NCBI RefSeq assembly: GCF_003324165.1 | Contig: NW_025407857.1 | Location: 310,001 to 374,000 of the forward strand | Reading direction: 5' to 3' | Length of the DNA stretch: 64,000 nt | Origin: Naegleria lovaniensis | Taxonomy: Eukaryota; Heterolobosea; Eutetramitea; Acrasida; Naegleriidae | Position numbers and translations under genes: made by a program | Notes under the pieces: generated by a model | The model's database searches: none | What the model saw: only the letters and a program-made list of their open reading frames with translations | What the model was told of the DNA's origin: nothing | Part shown: one piece after another, positions 33,476 to 42,908 of the stretch | Position numbering within the stretch: the first letter of the stretch is position 1 | Layout: each line of letters starts with the position of its first letter

Positions 33476-34369
33476 ATGAATTCCGATCAAGCAAGGCATT
33501 TTCCATCATCATCATCAAATTATTATCAACAGCAACAACAACAGCACCCACCACAAACAACAACTCCCAATCAACAACATGCCATTCAACCAAAAGGAAA
33601 GGAACCTTTTGTATTTGCAAAAGATCCAAACTCTATTCAAGTATCAGGAAGTACAACCATTGAAAAAGTTGCCAAAGTGGGTAGATTGATGTATCAATGG
33701 CAAACCGAGAATATGTATGAATTACAACCCGAAGATAATGTTGCTCGAATGAAATTAGCTAGCCAAAATTCTAATACAATTATGAAGGCTTTTATTGTTT
33801 CGAGTCTGATTTCATGGGTTGCCACGGTCGGACACAAGAAGGATGTTTTTTACTATCCTTTGAGATCATATATTATTAAACAAATTTGTAGAGTGAGACC
33901 ATGGCGTTCTTTGAATCCATTCACATCGCTTGCAGTTCAAGCTGGTATTTTTGCATATGCTTTGGGATATATCGGAAATGAGAGAATTGCTGCTTACACG
34001 TATACTTTTTCTCAAGTTTGTACTCCATACGGATACATGATGAGGAAGTTGATGGCTCAAATTGATGACCCAAAGCACAAGTACAAGCCAGCTGTATTGA
34101 CTACACAACATGACTATGATATGGAATTCGAGAGAAAGGTGAATGAACTTTTACACAAAAAACCCTCCGATGTAAATCATGAAGAGGAGCAACATGGCTC
34201 TGAATCATCGTCCACTAGATCTGTAATTCCACCTAGATATCAAAGAAAGCCACGAATTAACAGAGGTTTTTCACATGAGGAGAGAGTCAAATCGAGCCCT
34301 CACGATCTTGACAATCATTATTCTGACGAACCTCCACAAGAACAAAAACGTTACGACGATGAGCATTAA
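33476..34369 (+). CDS. Predicted two-helix membrane protein, unknown family
   Basis: Single-exon, 297 residues, start after an A tract. The N-terminal 50 residues are Gln/His/Pro-rich low complexity. Two hydrophobic segments are visible: TIMKAFIVSSLISWVATVGH (about 105-124) and SLAVQAGIFAYALGYIGN (about 160-177), joined by a basic loop with YYPLRSYIIKQICRVRPW. The C-terminal 100 residues are charged and Ser-rich. The pair of short helices with a basic loop recalls OCIA-domain mitochondrial proteins, but no decisive motif is seen. It is divergent from the AP-4 gene with 133 bases between starts. Confidence 0.75.
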   Translation: MNSDQARHFPSSSSNYYQQQQQQHPPQTTTPNQQHAIQPKGKEPFVFAKDPNSIQVSGSTTIEKVAKVGRLMYQWQTENMYELQPEDNVARMKLASQNSNTIMKAFIVSSLISWVATVGHKKDVFYYPLRSYIIKQICRVRPWRSLNPFTSLAVQAGIFAYALGYIGNERIAAYTYTFSQVCTPYGYMMRKLMAQIDDPKHKYKPAVLTTQHDYDMEFERKVNELLHKKPSDVNHEEEQHGSESSSTRSVIPPRYQRKPRINRGFSHEERVKSSPHDLDNHYSDEPPQEQKRYDDEH

Positions 34370-34543
34370 TTTGTCATGCACTTTTTTCTCTGGTAATTGT
34401 ACATACTCGTTGATAGTGTTAATCATTCAGAAATTTTTGGTATAAGCAGCCAACATAACAACACCGCTGTTTATTCATGGATGGGAAATTGAATTGGAAA
34501 GGAGGTCAATAAATTAATTTTAATTGCAAGATTTGGCAAACTC

Positions 34544-35707
34544 TTAATAAAAAACAGTATCAGGGGTTGAGTGCCTTTCAAACTTTCTGAATTCTTCCTG
34601 TTTACCCAACTCACCCCACAAATAATAATCCAAGTGTAAGCTATTGATATCTGCATTGTAGGGTTCACTATTGGCAATTCGAATTATTTCTTCTGATGCA
34701 TGAACAGCAAGAGCTCGCAATTCAACTTCTGCTGGGCTTCCATATTTGAATGGTTTGCCGTCATGAATTTTCAACTTCATCTCTTCATCTATTTCTAAAA
34801 CTCCTGCCTTGATCAATGTTGCAGGAATAACATTGTCCACAAAAATTGTCATTTCATGAATATCTGGGAAGAAAAATGTTGGATCCTCTTCGTGCAAATG
34901 GATGTGTAATTCCGCCACAATTAATTGAGCTTTCTTATACAGAAAGACTTTGAATTTTTCATGATTGGCATTCTCATATTGGGCGCTGTCATCAAGTGCG
35001 CTAGGGAAAGCCTTCACCAATTCATTGACCACAAATGCAGCTTTCCCAATTCCTCTGACCTCACTATACTTTTCCTCGTGTTGCTTCTTTCTTTCATATT
35101 CTGCAATTAGTTTTCTAATAAACGTGGCAAAAGAGTCCGAAGCTCTTTCTCTTAATTTTCTTGAAGTTTCACTCAAGACCATCCTCAAATTTTCGGCAAA
35201 AGGTTTCAATGGACTGTCTTTCTGTACTTTAATGAGTGGATACTTGTCGTGAGGAGCTTCTTCTTTGGCTGGTACTTGAAAATGTTGTTCAAGTGCGAAA
35301 TAATTGTCAGAAACTTTGTCCATCATGTCCACACCCAGTGATGAAATGGTGATGTCTTCCGAGAGGAAACAATTGATGAGACCTCTCTCAATAGTTTCAC
35401 AGGCTCCTTTGGATATTTTCTCATGCAATAATCTTCTAAATCCAGATCCAAATTGTAATAATCCATACAAACAACGGTAATTGGCTTCATGATCTACGGA
35501 ATCAAATTGGAAAGGAAGTGAAGCCTTCTTGCAAGCCTTTTCTTTAATACTTTGCAAATTTGGAAGTAAATATTGTTCAATAAATTTAGTAGCACCTTCC
35601 GAGCTGAATGTAACGTGGGTGGTTGTTGATTCTGTAGCTACTCGTTTGCAGCTTGATTTCACCCGTTCAAAAGGATTTAGTGATGTCCAGTCTGTCGATG
35701 AAGACAT
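34544..35707 (-). CDS. QNG1: Queuosine salvage protein (Qng1, DUF2419/C9orf64 family)
   Basis: Single-exon, 387 residues, start after seven A residues. It matches the queuosine-nucleotide glycosylase family along its length: LPFQFDSVDHEANYRCLYGL, LLQFGSGFRRLL, FSATFIRKL-like helix, AFPSALDDSA, FLYKKAQLIVAELH, DIHEMTIFVDNVIPATLIKA, GVLEIDEEMKLKI, EVELRALAVHASEEII and the C-terminal HLDYYLWGELGK. These enzymes release queuine from queuosine 5'-monophosphate derived from food or bacteria, so that the host tRNA-guanine transglycosylase can modify tRNA wobble bases. That suits a bacterivorous amoeba. Complete and unbroken. Confidence 0.93.
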   Translation of the reverse strand: MSSSTDWTSLNPFERVKSSCKRVATESTTTHVTFSSEGATKFIEQYLLPNLQSIKEKACKKASLPFQFDSVDHEANYRCLYGLLQFGSGFRRLLHEKISKGACETIERGLINCFLSEDITISSLGVDMMDKVSDNYFALEQHFQVPAKEEAPHDKYPLIKVQKDSPLKPFAENLRMVLSETSRKLRERASDSFATFIRKLIAEYERKKQHEEKYSEVRGIGKAAFVVNELVKAFPSALDDSAQYENANHEKFKVFLYKKAQLIVAELHIHLHEEDPTFFFPDIHEMTIFVDNVIPATLIKAGVLEIDEEMKLKIHDGKPFKYGSPAEVELRALAVHASEEIIRIANSEPYNADINSLHLDYYLWGELGKQEEFRKFERHSTPDTVFY

Positions 35708-35861
35708 TTTTTTAATATCGGAAAGAAGAACTTGTATTTTAATTTCCTTGCTTGTAAGCTTTGAAGGGGTTGTTGTTATTTATTGTTTGTTGTGAAAGCT
35801 ATCATCTAATGTTCTTGATCATTGAAGGAGCAGTTTTGAATTCATTTTAAAATTTAAAAAA

Positions 35862-37051
35862 ATGCAAACTGAGCAAAAGTACGTATTTTTCTTTTCATCA
35901 TCATGAATCACTCACCTTGCTCTATTTGATGATATTAAACAATAATATTTATTACTAATATTTCAATAATTTCAAAATATGATATCAATAGAAATTGCAC
36001 GTTTTATTGGAAAATCGGAGCTTGTAGGCTTGGTGATCGATGTTCTCACTTGCATCAAAAGCCAGCCTACTCTCAGACCATCATGATCCGACACATGTAT
36101 CCAAATCCGAGAGGAGCAAACTATGTCGATCAAGACGGAATTCTAAGACCATTCACAAATGAATTCTTGAGAGAATATTTTGATAACTTTTATGCTGATG
36201 TATTCAAAGAATTGGAAACCAAACATGGTCTGACCATTGAAGATTTATATGTTTGTGATAATACTTGTGAACACATGTTCGGAAATGTTTATATTTCATT
36301 TGCAAATATTGAGGATGCCAAAAAGTGTTTTCAACTAATGAAAGGAAGATTTTACGCAGGAAGAATGTTAGTTCCCGAGTATTCACCTGTTCTTGATTTT
36401 TCCGAAGCAAAATGTAGACCTTTTGAAAGAGGAGGAGAGGAACAATGTCCTAAAGGAGCCAATTGCAATAATATTCATCCATTGAAACCTTCCGAAGATT
36501 TGTTAAAACATTTACTAGGAGAAACTAGATATGAATTGTATAAACAGAAGCATGAAACACCAACTCATCATGATCATTATCATCATCGTGGTGGCTCATC
36601 CGACTACAATGCTCCATATGCAGGAGGAGGACAACACAGACATCATAGACCACAACAGCACAGAGATCAACAACAGCCACCACATCAACAACCTCAATTT
36701 TCCACACCTCCCTCAAAACCTGGATTTATTCCAAGAGGTGGCAATGTCAGTGGTGGTGGAGGTAGATACCATGACAACAGGGGAGGTGATAATCGAAGAT
36801 TTAGCTCATCATCTGGCTCAGGAGGAGGATACTACAATGAACAACATCAACAACCACGAGATTCCAGACATCAGGGTGGTGGGGATAATCGATATCCACG
36901 ATCCGATAATAGACCACCAAGTAATGATAGGTATTACAATGCCTCTACATCACCTCCAGGATCCTCTTCTGATTATAACAAGAGAAAGAGGAGAGAAGAT
37001 TCTGACAGCAATTATGGAGGTGGATCGTACTACAAGAGAAATAAGGAATAA
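35862..37051 (+). CDS. U2AF1: U2AF small subunit (U2AF35/U2AF1)
   Basis: Two exons, 35862-35878 (five codons plus two bases) and 35992-37051; 358 residues. The intron uses GTACGT and AG with a TTACTAATA branch-like site. Order: CCCH zinc finger 1 NCTFYWKIGACRLGDRCSHL; the U2AF homology motif region with VFKELETKHG and DLYVCDNTCEHMFGNVYISF; CCCH zinc finger 2 from KCRPFERGG to GANCNNIHPL; then a low-complexity tail rich in His, Gly, Arg and Ser, ending KRRRED-like and YYKRNKE. U2AF35 recognises the 3' splice-site AG. In zinc finger 2 the first two cysteines are ten residues apart (seven in animal U2AF35), so the finger carries an insertion. The tail is RG/RGG-like rather than RS-rich. Confidence 0.95.
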
Positions 37052-37268
37052 TTGTTGATCTTATAATAACATGTATTTTGTTTGTTTCGAAATTTAGGAA
37101 TAATTGTGTAAACACCACGAAAAGGCCATGAACATCAAAAAGAGGAATGACCTAGAGTGGAATCTTTTTCCACACACTCCTGAAGGCTTACCTTTAAGCA
37201 TCCTTCAACTTGTGGTCAGGATTGCCTTAACCAAAACAGAGCTGCAATCATCATCATCATTATGATTC

Positions 37269-39005
37269 CTACATGATGCAACAACACCTACGACGTTGAC
37301 CTTCTTGCTCCTTGAGCTCCAGTGCTCTCTTAAGCTCTTGCACTTCACGTTGCAACCTTATTTTCTCTTGATCCAAAAAGTTGTAGTTTCCTTCCAACTT
37401 TTTAATTTGTGCCTCCATTTCTTCCATGTGCTTCTTTGAGTGTTTAAGCTCTTCGCATTTCAATTCATAGTGGAATTTCAACTCTTCATATTTGAGTTGT
37501 GACATGCTGTGATCGTCTTCAAGCGTTGACAGCAATGTCCATGCTTGAGCACTCTTTCTCTTTTCCTCCTTCAAGAGCTGTTCATTTAATTCCAGTACTT
37601 GACTAGTTCTTTTCAAGTTATTGGCCATATTTAGTAATTTAGTTTGGAGAGCACTCGATCGAGGTGTAGCAATGGTTGAGGAATTTGAAAAATCATGTGG
37701 TTGATTTTTAAGGGCCATAGGTGATGAAGGTGGTGGAGCCATTAATTGTTGCTGTTCCTTAATTCGACTTTGTAAATATTCTTGTAAGCTGTGAAACTCT
37801 CGCGCCACAGAGTGTCTCTTTAAATTTCGTTGAATTTGAACTTTGGTTGGTGAAGAATTTCCGGAAGAAGGAACGTTTGTTTTTGAAGAGGAGCTTGATG
37901 TCACACTGTGTGCTGGTGTCGTAGAGGTTGTTTGTTGTTGTTGTTGTTGTGAAGATGCCTTATTTAAAAGAAGTAATTTTGCAATTTGTTTGCTCTTGGT
38001 TTCACCAAAATTCGATTTTTCAAACTCCTCTCCGCTTTGACTACTAGTTGCCACAATATATTGCAACTCACTTCTACTTTCTCGAGAGGTGTGAGGTCTT
38101 TTATATTTTCGAATCATTGCACTCGTCGACGTTGCAGAAGCAGTCGTCTCGTTCTGTTTTTGTGACGAACTGCTCATTTCTTTTGGTGTCGTGAGTGTTG
38201 ATGAGGAATTGGTCGTGGACAAGGAATTTAAAGAAATTTCAGTCGTCGAGTCCAAATGAGTACCTAAATCTCGATTGGAAGATGACGAGGAAGTGTGATC
38301 TTCGTTACTGCTGCTACTTCCAGTGTATTGATCATTGTCATCTTTGAAATGTTCGACTTTTCCTAAATTGAGTTTTGGAATGGCAGCAATTTGGAGTGCC
38401 GTGGTTTTGGCTTTTGGTGTCAGAACTGGTTCATTAGAATCCACAGATGAGTTTTCAAGTGCAAGTGTTGTTTGTGGTGGTTCAGCTGGTGGTGATTGTG
38501 CACGGTTGACATTTGACATAACCGTTTCAGAATTTCCTGGCTTTTTAATTTTCAATTGCAAACTTCTTCTTCGTTCCATCTTTTTAGCATCCACAGGCGA
38601 TGCTGCATGTCCTCTCGGCGATATATCAGACATTGTAATTTGTCCAATTCGATTTTTCAATGGATTTTCAGTTTCATAATAAGGCAATGCATAACATGGT
38701 GGTGCTTCCTCTAAATTTTGATCTCCATTTTCGTGATGATTCAAATGATTATTATTATTCGTGGATCGTTGATGATGATCATTATTCATTAAAATTGAAT
38801 TTTTTAAAGTGGAATGTTGAATCGTGGTAGTAGTATTGTTAGTTTGGGAATTTGCTGTCTTGGTGTTGTTATTGTTGATATTGTGTCGAGACGAAGAATA
38901 TTCTTCATCTTCGTCACCGCTGCTGTAAGTATCCATTTGAGAGATGGGAACGGATAATGACCCAATGTTGTTGGTGTAGTTGGGAGAGGAAGAAGAGGGT
39001 GCCAT
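37269..39005 (-). CDS. Low-complexity coiled-coil protein with C-terminal CAAX box
   Basis: Single-exon, 578 residues. Residues 1-440 are disordered and rich in Ser, Thr, Asn, Gln and His, with runs such as NNNNT and SSQQQQQQTT. Residues about 455-570 form one clear coiled coil (LKRTSQVLELNEQLLKEEKR through LKRALELKEQEG). The protein ends RRRCCCIM: a basic cluster, two further cysteines, then CCIM, a good farnesylation CAAX (Met last). The protein is therefore likely membrane-anchored by lipid, with palmitoylation possible on the preceding cysteine. I recognise no family. The gene starts 394 bases from CFAP97D in the same orientation. Confidence 0.8.
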   Translation of the reverse strand: MAPSSSSPNYTNNIGSLSVPISQMDTYSSGDEDEEYSSSRHNINNNNTKTANSQTNNTTTTIQHSTLKNSILMNNDHHQRSTNNNNHLNHHENGDQNLEEAPPCYALPYYETENPLKNRIGQITMSDISPRGHAASPVDAKKMERRRSLQLKIKKPGNSETVMSNVNRAQSPPAEPPQTTLALENSSVDSNEPVLTPKAKTTALQIAAIPKLNLGKVEHFKDDNDQYTGSSSSNEDHTSSSSSNRDLGTHLDSTTEISLNSLSTTNSSSTLTTPKEMSSSSQKQNETTASATSTSAMIRKYKRPHTSRESRSELQYIVATSSQSGEEFEKSNFGETKSKQIAKLLLLNKASSQQQQQQTTSTTPAHSVTSSSSSKTNVPSSGNSSPTKVQIQRNLKRHSVAREFHSLQEYLQSRIKEQQQLMAPPPSSPMALKNQPHDFSNSSTIATPRSSALQTKLLNMANNLKRTSQVLELNEQLLKEEKRKSAQAWTLLSTLEDDHSMSQLKYEELKFHYELKCEELKHSKKHMEEMEAQIKKLEGNYNFLDQEKIRLQREVQELKRALELKEQEGQRRRCCCIM

Positions 39006-39399
39006 TTGTTGATGGAATGATGTTTTTGTTAGTCTCTTTTTTTTTGAAAACTGACACTTGATGCTTTTGGCAGGTTTGGAAAAAATTGTTGTGCAAAAAC
39101 GCGATGAGTGACGAAAACGTTAAAAAAGTACACGGCAAGAAAAGGTACTAATTTTGTCTTCTGTGAATCATCCGTTGGTCTTCTTCGTTTCCTACCCTTA
39201 ATGGATGACTTTGCAGAACACTAATGTTGCTCTAACTACATGAATTTCTTTTCAAATTGAGACTACGACGCAGTAAGTGATCGGCAAAAACCATCGATCT
39301 CAGTTGGAAATCAGAACGGTTCACGGAGCTGTTGTTGTTTGTTGAAAGTGTGGCTGAAATAATTTATTTCTAATTTGTTGTTGTACACTACAAGGCGCT
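39006..39399. other. Intergenic region, nothing recognised
   Basis: A 394-base gap between two minus-strand genes. It holds a T tract near the downstream start and otherwise mixed sequence. I see no RNA gene, repeat or convincing reading frame. It presumably carries the 5' region of the CAAX coiled-coil gene and the 3' end of CFAP97D. Confidence 0.5.
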
Positions 39400-40342
39400 T
39401 CAATGCTGTGGTGCTTCTGTATTAGAAGCTTCTTCGTCGTAGCTGAAGGAGGCGTTGAAACTTGTGTCTCCTTCACCTGTTTCATGTTCCGTAGGTTGTG
39501 GTGGAGCGGGTGTTGCTTGAGAAGAGTCGTTTGTTGCTGTGGTGGTCATTTCTTGCTTGGTCGAGCTACTGTCAAGAACCGGAATAGGGGAAACAGAGTT
39601 TCCACCCTCATCAACATTTCGAGAAGGAACTTCTTGCTTACCGTTTTCGTCTTGTTTGTTGTTTTCTGGCTTTGTCTCACTTGTAATAGAAGTGTCATTG
39701 TTCTCAAATTCCTCAAAATCATGTTCTCGATAGTTTTCTTCGTCGTCACTAAATGCTTCATTTTCTTCTACAACCTCCATTCCTTTAATGTTGTCCTTGG
39801 ATCTATTCAAAGAGGTGAAACTACCTTGGTTCACAGGTTGAAGATTCCCTGACTTATCGGCCATCCATTTTCTACTCTTAGTCCATTCCTGCTCCCAGTG
39901 GAGATGATTATATACAGGTTGTCTGTTCTGGATTCTCTTTAAAATAGCTGAATTTTCCTCAGTGATCTTTTTTGCTTCCCTCTTTCTCAAGTCGCTATTT
40001 AAACTACCTATAAATTTGTAATTTTGATTCTTATTGTCCAAATAATGCTTTCCCATTATTTCAGTCATCTTATCGACAAGAATCCGATTATCCTTTCCGA
40101 TTTGATCTCCCCTTTCTATGATGTTTTTAAAAAACCGTGCTTGTCTCAGCCACAATATCGAAAATCTTACCTTTTTGCATTTGTTTCTTCTTTGCATTTG
40201 TCCTTAAATGTGGATAATCTTTTGGTGCTGTTGTATCGATAGATGGTTTGATGGAAGCTAAAGCGTCCCTATGCTTCTTGTAACTACGTTCCCGTACTTT
40301 CCTCGTACAGAGATAATTCTGTTGTGGTTCAGCCCGAAACAT
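39400..40342 (-). CDS. CFAP97/CFAP97D-type axonemal protein (hemingway domain)
   Basis: Two exons, 40342-40171 and 40115-39400, joined through AAAG/AA in frame; 295 residues. The CFAP97 (KIAA1430/hemingway) domain covers about residues 20-110: HRDALASIKPSIDTTAPKDY, PHLRTNAKKKQMQKERGDQI, then GKDNRILVDKMTEIMG and a basic helix. The order matches CFAP97D1/D2, which are sperm or flagellar axoneme proteins in animals and are conserved in flagellates. The last 140 residues are acidic and disordered. The exon-exon join falls inside the domain and is needed to complete it. It is convergent in theme with DRC1 and the DPY30 protein in this window. Confidence 0.85.
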
Positions 40343-40741
40343 TGTTAATGGTTAATTACAATCCCAAGGGTATACTATTTAGTATTCTACTGAATATTTA
40401 GAGGGGAAAGAAAATATTCGGAGCTGGTGGTGATGTTGCAATGATACTAATATTCTTGTTTCTCTCAAGGTCTATCAAACGACGAGTCGGAGTTTTTAGA
40501 CCTTCAGGTGACCTATTCAATTTTTTTTCTGTAAATTTATTTGAAACGGTTAGATGCGTTGAAGAGAAAAGGCGGCAACTTCACTTTGCTCTGTCGAATA
40601 TTGATTCAATCTCTTATGGCAAATGATGCTCAAAACTGTAAACTTGATAAGAACTGAAGCTTCTTTGATCAGAGAAACCGACCTAGTCTTAAACAATATA
40701 TTGAACAAAGCAACTCAACTGATACACACAAACAGTAAAAA
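40343..40741. promoter_or_regulatory. Shared upstream region of CFAP97D and ALG9
   Basis: A 399-base divergent gap. It has AT-rich and C/T-rich patches and short open frames only. I see no RNA gene. A bidirectional promoter is inferred. Confidence 0.4.
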
Positions 40742-42773
40742 ATGGCAAAAAACAAATCTTCTACGGGCAAGCTGCAAGCCTCGGGATCATCACCATCGCC
40801 CACAACCATCACTCCTGAAATGATCATGAGACCTACTCCCAATGTTTCTCTCTCCGATAGTATTGCAGAAGAGTTTAAATTACCACTCAAAGCTGCCAAT
40901 TACATGTTCTTTTGTTTCTTATTGAGTAATTTATTGGCTGCATTTTTAATGCCCATCAGTGATTGTGATGAAACATTTAATTATTGGGAACCTACACATT
41001 TGATTCTGTACGGAAAAGGCTTGCAAACTTGGGAATACAGTCCTGTATTTGCTCTTCGGTCTTATTTATATGTTTGGATTCATGTATTGATGGGAAAGAT
41101 CGCCATGCTTCTTGGATTTACTTCTTCTGTGGAAGTATTTTATGGCATTCGGATTGGATTAGCGGTTGTGTGTGCTCTCTCACAGACAGTTTTTACAAAA
41201 GGAATTTATGAAAGATTCGGAAGTAGGATTACATTGTTGTCAATTCTTGTCATGATGGGATCACCAGGAATGTTTATTTCATCAACAGCTTATTTACCAT
41301 CAGCTTTTTCAATGTACATGCTCATGTTTGCTTTCGGAAATTGGTATAGCGTTGCAATCACGGAATTGGACAAGAAAATGAAATGGTTCTTTTGTGTGTT
41401 CTTTGTGGGATCTTCGGTGATTATTGGATGGCCATTTAGTGTTGTGTGTGGACTTCCAATTGCAATTGATACCATTCACAAGTGTGGATTTTGGAGGACT
41501 TTAAAATATGCTATTGTTGTTAGTGTTGTCATAATATCTTCCACTATGGCTATTGATTACTATTACTATAAGAAAATATTTTTCACACCATTGAACCTTG
41601 TCATGTATAATAAGGGACAAGGAAGCGAAAAGTTTGGAGTCGAGCCATGGCATTTCTATACAAAGAATTTGATTTTGAATTTTAATTTAGCTTTTGTGCT
41701 TGCTCTTCTCACTCCATTCTTAGTATTGATACACTATCTTGTAACTAATAGTTGGGAACATGCACTTGTTGACAAATTGAGAGGAGCTTACATGAACCGT
41801 GCACAACGATGGACCATTCACTACCGATGGATCATATTTGTTTCTCCATTTTATGTTTGGTTTTTATTCTTCTCATCTCTTCCTCACAAGGAAGAACGAT
41901 TCATGTTTGTTGTGTATCCGTTAATTTGCCTTGCGAGTGCTATTGGAATTGAACTAATTCTCAGAATAATAGATATGATAATTTATAAGAAAGGAGCAAA
42001 TGAGGTGAGTAGTGACTTTTTGACCTTCTTCTGACATGATTAAATTGTATATGGCATCTTTTCCGACTGAATAGATCACAATAGCTGTAATTAGAGAATA
42101 TGAGGAAGAACCTCTCCAAAGAATTGACGACCACAAAATGGGATCTCTTGGAGTGAAGAGAAGCACTATTTCTATAATTATTGCAGTGATCATTGTGGGA
42201 ATTACCATGATTCTTGGCATGTCACGATCCATAGGAAATGTTAAAAATTTCCATGCACCTCTGAAAGTATATTCAGAGCTTCATAGCGAACTAACAACTT
42301 TAGAAAAGAATGCTCCATTTACTAACAAGACAATTCCAGTCAATGTTTGTGTCGGAAAAGAATGGTATCGATATCCTTCTTCATTCTTCTTACCAACCTC
42401 AAAAAAGTTTGATATTAGAATTCGATTTTTGAAATCAGGATTTTCTGGGCTTTTACCAAAATATTTTGCAGATGAAAATCCAACATCTTCCATTCCTACA
42501 GGAATGAACGATGAAAATCGTGAAGAAATGGATCGATATATTCCAGAAAACAAGTGCCATTATATCGTTGATTTCGATATTCCTGATCAAAAAGAAGAGA
42601 GTTTCAATTCTAAACCAGACAAGTGGACCCCAATCTTTCAAGTTCCATTTCTTGATGCCAATAATTCTCCAGCCTTATTCCGTTCATTCTATATTCCATT
42701 TTATAATATGAACAAGTATGGAAATTACACACTCTTTACACGAAAAATTGGCCAAGAAAAGACAAAGGAATAA
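40742..42773 (+). CDS. ALG9: ALG9 alpha-1,2-mannosyltransferase (GT22)
   Basis: Two exons, 40742-42004 and 42075-42773, phase 0, 653 residues, as in human and yeast. The GT22 signature is intact: SDCDETFNYWEPTHLILYGK with the catalytic acidic pair, then GLQTWEYSPVFALRSY. Multiple hydrophobic helices follow (ER membrane), including HKEERFMFVVYPLICLASAI. The luminal C-terminal part has NVCVGKEWYRYPSSFFLP and KCHYIVDFDIP, specific for ALG9. It adds the seventh and ninth mannose from dolichol-phosphate mannose to the lipid-linked oligosaccharide in the ER lumen. Presence implies luminal extension of the N-glycan precursor. Confidence 0.96.
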
Positions 42774-42908
42774 CGTGTTAACAATCGTTAGCATTAAATT
42801 TTCTCAGGGATATTTCTTTTCAAGATTTGTTATCTTTGCAGTTTACAATATGGCCCATATTGTTTGAAATTGCTAATCTTGCGTTGCTGCTGTCGTCCTG
42901 TTCGTCTT

